DNA from: Paludibacteraceae bacterium
GTDB taxonomy: Bacteria; Bacteroidota; Bacteroidia; Bacteroidales; Paludibacteraceae
NCBI GenBank assembly: GCA_017648235.1
Contig: JAGCIZ010000044.1
Location: 1-13,180 of the forward strand
Direction of reading: 5' to 3'
DNA length: 13,180 nucleotides
Shown here: one piece after another, positions 7,325 through 13,180 of the stretch
Numbering within the stretch: position 1 is the stretch's first letter
How the letters are laid out: each line of letters begins with the position of its first letter
Made by a program: the position numbers and the translations under genes
The notes under the pieces: model-generated
Database searches by the model: none
The model's input: the letters and a program-made list of their open reading frames with translations, nothing else
What the model was told of the DNA's origin: nothing

Positions 7325-7639
7325 ATGGCAAATCAAATTACAGATGCAAACCTTCAAGAAGTTCTTGATAATAATCAACTTGTAGTAATGGATTTTTGGG
7401 CAGAATGGTGTGGACCATGTAGGATGATTGCTCCAATTGTTGACGAGTTGGCAGTAGAATATAGCGGTAAAGTTTTTATTGGCAAAGTGAACGTAGATGA
7501 CAATAACGACGCTGTAGAGAAGTATGGTATTCGCAATATTCCTACTATTTTGTTTATCAAAAATGGAGAAATTGTTGACAAAAAAGTTGGTGCAACAACA
7601 AAAGCAGATTTGAAGGCAAAAATTGACGCAATGCTATAA
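7325..7639 (+). CDS. trxA: Thioredoxin
   Basis: Small cytoplasmic thiol-disulfide reductase that keeps protein thiols reduced and supplies electrons to enzymes such as ribonucleotide reductase; thioredoxin reductase recharges it. The 104-residue length is standard. WAEWCGPCRM contains the redox pair Cys29 and Cys32. Asp23 in the preceding strand (MDFW) and cis-Pro73 in RNIPTILF are in their usual places. The ATG at 7325 gives the normal N-terminus (MANQITDANLQEVL). A longer frame from TTG at 7298 is rejected because it begins at the inferred transcription start. There is no signal peptide, so this is the cytoplasmic form. It appears to be a single-gene transcript, with its own -7 box in front and a strong terminator behind. 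Confidence 0.97.
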   Translation: MANQITDANLQEVLDNNQLVVMDFWAEWCGPCRMIAPIVDELAVEYSGKVFIGKVNVDDNNDAVEKYGIRNIPTILFIKNGEIVDKKVGATTKADLKAKIDAML

Positions 7640-7662
7640 GAAATTTAAATTTAGAATAGAAG

Positions 7663-7690
7663 AAGTTCGTATTTCATGCGAACTTTTTTT
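7663..7690 (+). terminator. Intrinsic terminator after trxA
   Basis: AAGTTCG (7663-7669) pairs perfectly with CGAACTT (7679-7685), and seven T (7684-7690) follow. Weaker pairs extend the stem on both sides (AG before, TT after). It lies 23 bases after the trxA stop and ends 19 bases before the pepD ATG. Confidence 0.75.
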
Positions 7691-7709
7691 ATGTTAAAAC
7701 ATAAATCCT

Positions 7710-9152
7710 ATGATTACAACTCTTGAACCAAAAGAACTTTTTTACTATTTCAATGAGATTTGTAAAATTCCTCGACCATCAAAAAAAGAGGAAAAAATGC
7801 GTGCATTTTTAGTCGACTTCGGAAAAAAAAATAACTTAGAAACCATAGTTGACAAAACAGGGAATGTTTTAATCCGAAAAACAGCACCAAAGGGTTACGA
7901 ACATCTTCCAACTGTAATTCTTCAATCGCACATTGATATGGTTTGCGAAAAAAACAGTGATGTTGTTCACAACTTTGAGGAGGATGCCATAATTCCATAC
8001 ATCGACGGAGAGTGGATCAAAGCTAAAGGAACTACTTTAGGTGCCGACAATGGAATTGGTATGGCTGCAATGTTGGCAGTATTGGCTTCTGGTAATCTTC
8101 AACATGGAAATTTGGAATGTCTATTTACATACGATGAGGAAACCGGTTTGACTGGAGCATTCAATTTAGAAAAAGATTTTTTAACAGGAAAAATCCTAAT
8201 AAATCTTGATTCGGAAGAAGATGGAGAATTTTTTATCGGTTGTGCGGGTGGAATAGATACAGTTGCTAGAATTAATTATCAGACTGAAAAAGCCGATGAA
8301 AAAATGTTTTTCTTTAACCTAAATATCAAAGGGTTAAAAGGAGGACATTCGGGAGATGATATTAACAAAGGAAGAGGTAATGCAAATAAAATTTTAGCTC
8401 GCTTTTTGTGGAATACGAGTCAGAAAACTGATTTGCGTATTGTGAAAATTGATGGAGGAAATTTGCGAAATGCTATTGCTAGAGAGGCATCGGTTACTGC
8501 TGCAGTGCCTTTTTCGTATCGTGAACCATTGAGAATTGATTTGAATCTTTTTATCTACGATATTGAAACGGAACTTAAGCATACTGAACCTGATTTAGAA
8601 ATAACATTAGAATCGGAATCCGTACAAAAGGAAGTTATAGATAAGGAAACGTCTACAAAGTTACTTAATATGCTTATGGCTTGCCCTCACGGAGTTGTTC
8701 GAATGAGCGATGCTATGCCCCAATTGGTTGAGACTTCTACTAATTTGGCATCTATAAGAATGGAAGATAGTGTAATTGAAATTGCGACTAGTCAACGAAG
8801 TTCCGTGGAGTCTGCAAAATTGGATATTGCTAGCGTGGTAGAATCTGTCTTTCTACTTGGAGGGGCAAAGGTCTTCCATAATTCTACTTACCCAGGGTGG
8901 TGCCCAAATCCATCTTCCGAAATAGTGAAAACTTCAGCAAGAGTGTACAAAAATCTTTTTAAGAAAGAACCCAAAATTCGAGCTATCCATGCTGGTCTAG
9001 AATGTGGATTATTTCTGGAAAAATATCCTCATTTAGATATGGTTTCGTTTGGTCCAACAATGCAAGGAGTTCATTCGCCAGATGAACGTTTGCATATTGG
9101 GTCAACCCAACGCTTTTGGACTTTACTAACCTCGATACTTAAAGAAGTTTAA
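7710..9152 (+). CDS. pepD: Aminoacyl-histidine dipeptidase (peptidase D, M20 family)
   Basis: A 480-residue cytosolic di-zinc metallopeptidase that hydrolyses dipeptides, classically Xaa-His such as carnosine. Its length matches E. coli PepD (about 485). Visible zinc and catalytic residues: QSHIDMVCEKN (His74, catalytic Asp76), GTTLGADNGIG (bridging Asp113), DEETGL (catalytic Glu143 and metal-binding Glu144), NLDSEE (Asp167) and GVHSPDE (last ligand His455). GGHSGDDINKGRGNA marks the dimerisation/lid insertion typical of the PepD branch. The ATG at 7710 is preceded only by the trxA terminator and a short AT-rich stretch, and no standard promoter box is seen between them. How it is transcribed is therefore unclear. 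It ends at a terminator shared with the convergent adk gene. Confidence 0.95.
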   Translation: MITTLEPKELFYYFNEICKIPRPSKKEEKMRAFLVDFGKKNNLETIVDKTGNVLIRKTAPKGYEHLPTVILQSHIDMVCEKNSDVVHNFEEDAIIPYIDGEWIKAKGTTLGADNGIGMAAMLAVLASGNLQHGNLECLFTYDEETGLTGAFNLEKDFLTGKILINLDSEEDGEFFIGCAGGIDTVARINYQTEKADEKMFFFNLNIKGLKGGHSGDDINKGRGNANKILARFLWNTSQKTDLRIVKIDGGNLRNAIAREASVTAAVPFSYREPLRIDLNLFIYDIETELKHTEPDLEITLESESVQKEVIDKETSTKLLNMLMACPHGVVRMSDAMPQLVETSTNLASIRMEDSVIEIATSQRSSVESAKLDIASVVESVFLLGGAKVFHNSTYPGWCPNPSSEIVKTSARVYKNLFKKEPKIRAIHAGLECGLFLEKYPHLDMVSFGPTMQGVHSPDERLHIGSTQRFWTLLTSILKEV

Positions 9153-9163
9153 GTTTGAAAAAT

Positions 9164-9202
9164 AAAAAAAAGGAGCTGTTGTTTTGCTCCCTTTCTTTTT
9201 TT
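9164..9202. terminator. Bidirectional intrinsic terminator between pepD and adk
   Basis: GGAGC (9172-9176) pairs with GCTCC (9186-9190) around a nine-base loop. Eight A precede the stem (9164-9171), and a T-rich run follows it (9192-9202, broken by one C). Read in either direction this is a GC stem followed by a T-run, so it can end both the pepD transcript and the opposing hpt-adk transcript. Confidence 0.75.
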
Positions 9203-9227
9203 CGATATAAATTAGAAAGTAATTGAC

Positions 9228-9797
9228 TCAAATTTTTTCAATTACACTCTTAATACGTTCAAAAATTTCTTCTATTGAGCCCATTCCATAAATACCATTA
9301 TAGAGGTTCTCCTTTTTGTAAAAATCAATCAATGGTGCTGTTTGTGAATGGTAAACATTCAAGCGTTTTTGGATTGTTTCTTGATTGTCATCTGAACGAC
9401 CAGAAATTTTTCCTCTATTCAATAATCGAGCAACCAACTCATCGTCCTCAACTTCCAAAGCAACAACTGCGCTTATAGCAGTTCCTCTTTCTAATAACAT
9501 TTTTTTCAAAGCCTCCGCTTGCGGAATTGTACGTGGAAAACCATCAAAAATTACACCTCTTGAATTTTCCTTTTTATCAAAAACAGAAGCTAATATATCA
9601 ATAATTAGTTCATCAGGAACCAATTGACCTTTTGAGATATAACTATCTGCAATTTTTCCTAATTCTGTTTCGTTTTTTATTTCAGCACGCAATACATCTC
9701 CAGTTGAAATATGATCCAAACCGTATTTCTCAATAATTTTCTCGCTTTGCGTTCCTTTGCCTGAACCAGGACCACCAAAAATTACAATGTTTAACAT
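9228..9797 (-). CDS. adk: Adenylate kinase
   Basis: Cytoplasmic phosphotransferase that converts ATP + AMP into two ADP, balancing the adenine nucleotide pool. It has the P-loop GGPGSGKGT (residues 8-16), the AMP-binding STGDVLR, the strongly diagnostic DGFPRTIPQAE, and RLLNRGKISGRSDD, which holds LID-region arginines. At 189 residues it is the short form: the LID is a short loop without the zinc-binding cysteine insertion of long forms. The ATG at 9795-9797 (minus strand) is the natural start, immediately before the P-loop strand. It lies four bases after the hpt stop, so the two genes are co-transcribed, with hpt first. The pairing is sensible, because hpt produces IMP and GMP while adk phosphorylates AMP. 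Confidence 0.97.
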   Translation of the reverse strand: MLNIVIFGGPGSGKGTQSEKIIEKYGLDHISTGDVLRAEIKNETELGKIADSYISKGQLVPDELIIDILASVFDKKENSRGVIFDGFPRTIPQAEALKKMLLERGTAISAVVALEVEDDELVARLLNRGKISGRSDDNQETIQKRLNVYHSQTAPLIDFYKKENLYNGIYGMGSIEEIFERIKSVIEKI

Positions 9798-9801
9798 TTT
9801 T

Positions 9802-10341
9802 TTATTCCTTTATTATAGTGTAAATTTCGTTTAAATTTCTTCCAAAACCATCGTAATCCAAACCATAACCAACAATAAATTCATTTGGAATTTTCATAGC
9901 TACATAATCCAGTGTTACATCGCATTTTAGCGCATTGGGTTTTTGTAAAAATGTTGCTACTTTTATTTGTTTTGGTTTTTTCTCTTGTAAGGTTTCTATT
10001 AGGTTTTTCATTGTAATGCCAGTGTCAACAATATCTTCCACAATCACTACGCTTCGTCCCTCTATATTTTCATTCAAACCGATAAGTTGTTTTACCTTTC
10101 CCGTAGTTTCAGTTCCCGAATACGATGAAAATTTGATAAAAGATACTTCGCAAGGGATGTTAATCTGTTTCATCAAGTCGCTCATAAACATAAAACAACC
10201 ATTCAATACTCCTAAAAAAATAGGATTTTCACCTTTTAGTTCGTCATTGATCTGATTTGCTACAACCCCTACGGCATTTTGTATTTCTTCAGATGAAACA
10301 GATATCTTAAACGTTTTATCTTTTACTTGAATAAATTCCAT
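9802..10341 (-). CDS. hpt: Hypoxanthine phosphoribosyltransferase
   Basis: Purine-salvage enzyme that transfers the phosphoribosyl group of PRPP onto hypoxanthine (and usually guanine). The 179-residue length is normal. The PRPP-binding loop VVIVEDIVDTGIT (98-110) contains the acidic pair and the loop that grips the 5'-phosphate. FLGVLNGCFMF (42-52) is the first conserved strand and pyrophosphate loop, and KFSSYSGTETTGK (70-82) is the mobile loop that closes over the active site. First gene of the hpt-adk operon. Its ATG (complement of 10339-10341) lies about 25 bases from a TACTTTTG -7 box, and lysS is transcribed in the opposite direction. Guanine versus hypoxanthine preference cannot be settled by reading. 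Confidence 0.95.
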   Translation of the reverse strand: MEFIQVKDKTFKISVSSEEIQNAVGVVANQINDELKGENPIFLGVLNGCFMFMSDLMKQINIPCEVSFIKFSSYSGTETTGKVKQLIGLNENIEGRSVVIVEDIVDTGITMKNLIETLQEKKPKQIKVATFLQKPNALKCDVTLDYVAMKIPNEFIVGYGLDYDGFGRNLNEIYTIIKE

Positions 10342-10365
10342 GAGTTCTTTTGCTAAACAAAGTCA

Positions 10366-10373
10366 CAAAAGTA
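10366..10373 (-). promoter_or_regulatory. Probable hpt-adk promoter, -7 box TACTTTTG
   Basis: On the minus strand, 10373 to 10366 reads TACTTTTG, matching TAnnTTTG. The inferred leader before the hpt ATG is under 20 bases. No TTTG is found at the -33 spacing. Confidence 0.5.
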
Positions 10374-10466
10374 AGAAAAACATTTTAAATAAAATTTTCA
10401 ATCTTAAGTTTTTACTTATTCCCATTATTTCTACTTGCAGTTCTATTTCCTTCGTAACTTTTTCAT

Positions 10467-10474
10467 TACCTTTG
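10467..10474 (+). promoter_or_regulatory. Probable lysS promoter, -7 box TACCTTTG
   Basis: TACCTTTG matches the Bacteroidetes -7 element and lies 24 bases before the lysS ATG at 10499. Transcription would start near 10481, leaving a leader of about 18 bases. No clear -33 TTTG is seen. The box supports the start at 10499, because it lies inside the alternative long frame that opens at 10340. The rest of the 157-base divergent region is AT-rich, and I see no operator-like repeat or riboswitch in it. Confidence 0.55.
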
Positions 10475-10498
10475 CAAGGATTAATTTTTATAAAAATT

Positions 10499-12214
10499 AT
10501 GAGTTTAAATCTATCTGAGCAAGAACAATTTCGTCGTCAAAGTCTTGACGCATTAAGAGCTATGGGAATAGATCCATATCCCGCAGCAGAATACCCAACC
10601 AACGCTTTTTCTATTGATATAAAGTCGGAATTCAAAGATGAAGAAGATAAAAGACAAGTATGCATTGCTGGTCGAATAATGAGCCGAAGAATAATGGGAA
10701 AAGCTTCTTTTATTGAATTACAAGACTCTAAAGGACGCATCCAAGTATATATTTCGCGAGATGATATAAATACTGAATCTCAACCTGAAATGTACAATAC
10801 TGTTTTCAAAAAATTGCTTGACATTGGTGATTTTATTGGAATAAAAGGTTTTGTTTTTCGTACGCAAATGGGTGAGATTAGTGTTCATTGTCAAGAACTT
10901 ACTGTCTTGAGCAAATCATTAAAACCATTGCCAATTGTAAAATATAAAGACGGAGTTGCTTACGATAAATTCGATGATCCTGAATTGCGTTACCGCCAGC
11001 GTTATGTTGATTTGATTGTAAACGAAGGAGTTAAAGATACTTTCCTAAAACGTGCAAAAATACTTAAAACAATGCGCGATGTGTTAGACGAAGCTGGTTA
11101 TACCGAAGTAGAAACTCCTATATTACAATCGATTCCAGGAGGTGCGTCGGCTAGACCATTCATTACGCATCACAACTCTTTAGATATTGATCTTTACTTG
11201 CGAATTGCAACTGAACTTTATCTTAAACGTTTGATTGTTGGTGGGTTTGAAGGAGTTTACGAAATTGGAAAAAACTTCCGTAACGAGGGTATGGACAAAA
11301 GCCACAATCCTGAATTTACTTGTATGGAACTTTACGTTCAGTACAAGGACTACAATTGGATGATGAGCTTTACAGAACAACTTTTGGAAAGAATTTGTAT
11401 TGCAGTAAATGGTTGTGCAGAAAGTGTTGTTGACGGAAAAACTATCAGTTTTAAGGCTCCTTATCGTCGTTTGCCTATTTTAGATGCTATCAAAGAAAAA
11501 ACTGGTTACGATTTGAATGGAAAATCTGAAGATGAAATTCGTGAAATTTGCAAAGAACTAAAAATGGAAATTGACGATACGATGGGAAAGGGAAAGCTTA
11601 TCGACGAAATTTTTGGAGAGTTTTGCGAAGGAGAATTTATTCAACCAACGTTTATTATTGATTATCCAGTTGAAATGTCGCCACTTACCAAAATGCACCG
11701 TAGCAAAGAAGGTTTAACTGAACGTTTTGAGTTGATGGTAAACGGAAAAGAACTTGCAAATGCTTATTCGGAATTAAACGATCCTATTGATCAAGAGGCT
11801 CGTTTTCAGGATCAACTTCGCTTGAGTGAAAAAGGCGATGATGAAGCAATGTTTATCGATCAAGATTTCTTGAGAGCTTTGCAATATGGAATGCCTCCTA
11901 CTTCTGGAATCGGAATCGGAATTGACCGTTTGGCGATTTTATTAACTGGTCAACCAACTATTCAAGAAGTTTTGCTTTTCCCACAAATGAAACCAGAAAA
12001 AGTTCAAAAGAAAGATAGCAGCGACAAATTTATTGAAATAGGAGTTCCTACAGAGTGGATAGAACCGTTACAAAAATTGGGTTATGACACCGTAGCGAAG
12101 CTAATCGGGCAAAATCCAAATAAATTGCACCAAGATTTGTGTGGTTATAACAAGAAAAATAAATTAAACTTGACCAATCCTGCCAAAGAATTGGTGGAGA
12201 ACTGGACTAAATAG
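10499..12214 (+). CDS. lysS: Lysyl-tRNA synthetase, class II, with C-terminal extension
   Basis: Charges tRNA-Lys in the cytoplasm. At 571 residues it is about 65 longer than E. coli LysS. The N-terminal OB-fold anticodon-binding domain includes GRIMSRRIMGKASF. The class II core has motif 1 around ETPILQSIPGGASARPF, motif 2 FRNEGMDKSHNPEF (Arg261) and motif 3 GIGIGIDRLAILL (Arg477). FPQMKPE closes the usual core. About 65 further residues (GVPTEWIEPLQKLGYDTVAK onward) form a lysine-rich tail that resembles a helix-hairpin-helix fold; as I recall, Bacteroides LysRS has a similar one. The start is ATG 10499 (MSLNLSEQEQFRRQ), since homologues begin there and a promoter box lies just upstream. 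gpsA follows after 10 bp and is probably co-transcribed. Confidence 0.97.
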   Translation: MSLNLSEQEQFRRQSLDALRAMGIDPYPAAEYPTNAFSIDIKSEFKDEEDKRQVCIAGRIMSRRIMGKASFIELQDSKGRIQVYISRDDINTESQPEMYNTVFKKLLDIGDFIGIKGFVFRTQMGEISVHCQELTVLSKSLKPLPIVKYKDGVAYDKFDDPELRYRQRYVDLIVNEGVKDTFLKRAKILKTMRDVLDEAGYTEVETPILQSIPGGASARPFITHHNSLDIDLYLRIATELYLKRLIVGGFEGVYEIGKNFRNEGMDKSHNPEFTCMELYVQYKDYNWMMSFTEQLLERICIAVNGCAESVVDGKTISFKAPYRRLPILDAIKEKTGYDLNGKSEDEIREICKELKMEIDDTMGKGKLIDEIFGEFCEGEFIQPTFIIDYPVEMSPLTKMHRSKEGLTERFELMVNGKELANAYSELNDPIDQEARFQDQLRLSEKGDDEAMFIDQDFLRALQYGMPPTSGIGIGIDRLAILLTGQPTIQEVLLFPQMKPEKVQKKDSSDKFIEIGVPTEWIEPLQKLGYDTVAKLIGQNPNKLHQDLCGYNKKNKLNLTNPAKELVENWTK

Positions 12215-12224
12215 TTTTCTTCTA

Positions 12225-13180
12225 ATGGAACATAAATTGAAAATTGCTGTTATAGGTGGAGGAAGTTGGGCAACTGCTATTGCAAAAATTTTGCTCACCA
12301 ATACGGATTCCATTAATTGGTATATGCGCAGACAAGATCAGATTGATGATTTTATTAGATATAGCAGAAATCCGAGGTACCTTACAGCGTTGAAATTTGA
12401 TACGAGCAAAATTAATTTCACAAGTGATATTAATGCAGTTGTACGCGATTCTGATGTGCTGATTTTTGCAACTCCATCGCCTTTCTTAAAAACTCATCTT
12501 AAGAAATTGCGTCGTAAACTCAACAAAAAAATCATTGTTACAGCTATTAAGGGAATTGTTCCTGATGAAAATATGATTGTGTCAGATTATTTTCATCAAA
12601 AATACAATGTACCTATAGATAGAATTGCCGTGTTGGCAGGTCCTTGTCACGCAGAAGAGGTTTCGTTGGAACGACTTTCTTATCTCACAATTGCATGTGG
12701 CGATAGAGATTTGGGACGAGTTTTGGCCTCTTATTTTGAAAATAATTTTGTGAGAACATCGGTGTGCGATGATGTTTATGGAATAGAAATCTCGTCGGTG
12801 ATGAAGAATACCTATGCGCTTATTGCTGGGGTTTGTCATGGATTGAAATATGGCGACAATTTCCATGCAGTGCTTATAGCTAACGCATTGCAAGAAATGA
12901 ATCGTTTTTGTAATGCTGTAAATCCAATGCATCGTAGCATAGATGAATCTGCATATCTTGGTGATTTGTTAGTAACAAGTTATTCAAAGTTTAGCCGTAA
13001 TCGTCAGTTTGGAACTATGATTGGAAAAGGTTACTCGGTAAAAACAGCTCAACTGGAAATGGAAATGATTGCAGAAGGATATTTTGGAACAAAGTGCATT
13101 CATGAGATTAATGAGAAGTACCAAGTTACAATGCCTATCCTTGATGCGACTTATAAAATTCTTTATCAACGCGTGTCCCC
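12225..13180 (+). CDS. gpsA: NAD(P)-dependent glycerol-3-phosphate dehydrogenase, 3' end cut by window edge
   Basis: Reduces dihydroxyacetone phosphate to sn-glycerol 3-phosphate, the backbone of phospholipids. 318 codons are open to the right edge; family members have about 330-340 residues, so only the last few are missing. Seen in order: the Rossmann loop GGGSWATAIA (residues 11-20), FATPSPFL, AIKGIVP with conserved Lys109, AGPCHAEEV, the catalytic Lys194 in SVMKNTYA, and DLLVTSYSKFSRNRQFG, which binds substrate and nucleotide. The third glycine of the usual GxGxxG loop is alanine here, which I believe is common in Bacteroidetes GpsA. The ATG at 12225 is 10 bp after lysS, with no promoter or terminator between them. 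The lysS-gpsA pairing suggests an operon that continues past the window. Confidence 0.95.
   Translation, partial: MEHKLKIAVIGGGSWATAIAKILLTNTDSINWYMRRQDQIDDFIRYSRNPRYLTALKFDTSKINFTSDINAVVRDSDVLIFATPSPFLKTHLKKLRRKLNKKIIVTAIKGIVPDENMIVSDYFHQKYNVPIDRIAVLAGPCHAEEVSLERLSYLTIACGDRDLGRVLASYFENNFVRTSVCDDVYGIEISSVMKNTYALIAGVCHGLKYGDNFHAVLIANALQEMNRFCNAVNPMHRSIDESAYLGDLLVTSYSKFSRNRQFGTMIGKGYSVKTAQLEMEMIAEGYFGTKCIHEINEKYQVTMPILDATYKILYQRVS

Noticed and set aside
10340..10498. A 53-codon N-terminal extension of lysS opening at ATG 10340, with a hydrophobic stretch that could look like a signal or membrane segment.
   Set aside because: LysRS homologues start at MSLNLSEQEQ (10499), the extension overlaps the hpt start, and a TACCTTTG promoter box lies inside it. 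It is read-through of AT-rich intergenic DNA.
12255..12284. Alanine instead of the last glycine in the GpsA Rossmann loop (GGGSWATA), considered as a sign of a changed enzyme.
   Set aside because: All other GpsA motifs, including both lysines, are intact, and I recall the same variant in other Bacteroidetes, so it is lineage-typical.

Overview
The window is an ordinary chromosomal stretch of a low-GC member of the phylum Bacteroidetes (Bacteroidota), most likely order Bacteroidales. Three things support this. It encodes a PorU/PorV pair of the type IX secretion system (T9SS), which is confined to this phylum. Its promoters carry the Bacteroidetes -7 element TAnnTTTG, and most starts lack a Shine-Dalgarno sequence. 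Its LysRS has a long C-terminal tail and its LeuRS has a Bacteroidetes-like catalytic core. I cannot name a genus. No tRNA, rRNA, insertion sequence, phage gene, CRISPR array or other sign of recent transfer is visible, and base composition looks even throughout.

Layout, left to right. Positions 1-413 (minus) hold the 5' part of leuS, cut by the window edge. Positions 414-628 are a divergent promoter region. A tightly packed plus-strand cluster follows: a fumarylacetoacetate hydrolase (FAH)-family enzyme (629-1240), porU sortase (1254-4619), porV shuttle/barrel protein (4655 or 4676-5908), ispF (5916-6395) and nfo (6392-7231). Gaps are 13, at least 11, and 7 bp, with a 4-bp overlap at the end, so this reads as one operon from the promoter at 497-528. 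trxA (7325-7639) has its own -7 box and ends at an intrinsic terminator. pepD (7710-9152) starts only 19 bp after that terminator. A bidirectional terminator (about 9164-9202) separates pepD from the convergent hpt-adk operon (minus, 10341 to 9228). A second divergent promoter region (10342-10498) serves hpt-adk on the left and lysS (10499-12214) on the right. lysS is followed after 10 bp by gpsA, which lacks only its last residues at the window edge.

How the genes work together. PorU and PorV are the cell-surface end of the T9SS. PorV carries C-terminal-domain (CTD) cargo to the attachment complex, and PorU removes the CTD and joins the mature protein to surface lipopolysaccharide. They are embedded among housekeeping genes for isoprenoid synthesis (ispF), base-excision repair (nfo), thiol redox (trxA), peptide breakdown (pepD), purine salvage and nucleotide balance (hpt, adk), aminoacyl-tRNA synthesis (leuS, lysS) and phospholipid precursor supply (gpsA). 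From memory, the FAH-porU-porV-ispF order resembles Porphyromonas gingivalis, so it is probably conserved in the order rather than new.

I found no convincing previously undescribed system. The items most worth a second look are a 17-codon upstream ORF whose stop overlaps the FAH start as ATGA and whose own start sits in a hairpin loop; the unexplained association of the FAH enzyme and ispF with T9SS genes; the terminator placed directly in front of pepD; and the C-terminal tail of LysRS.
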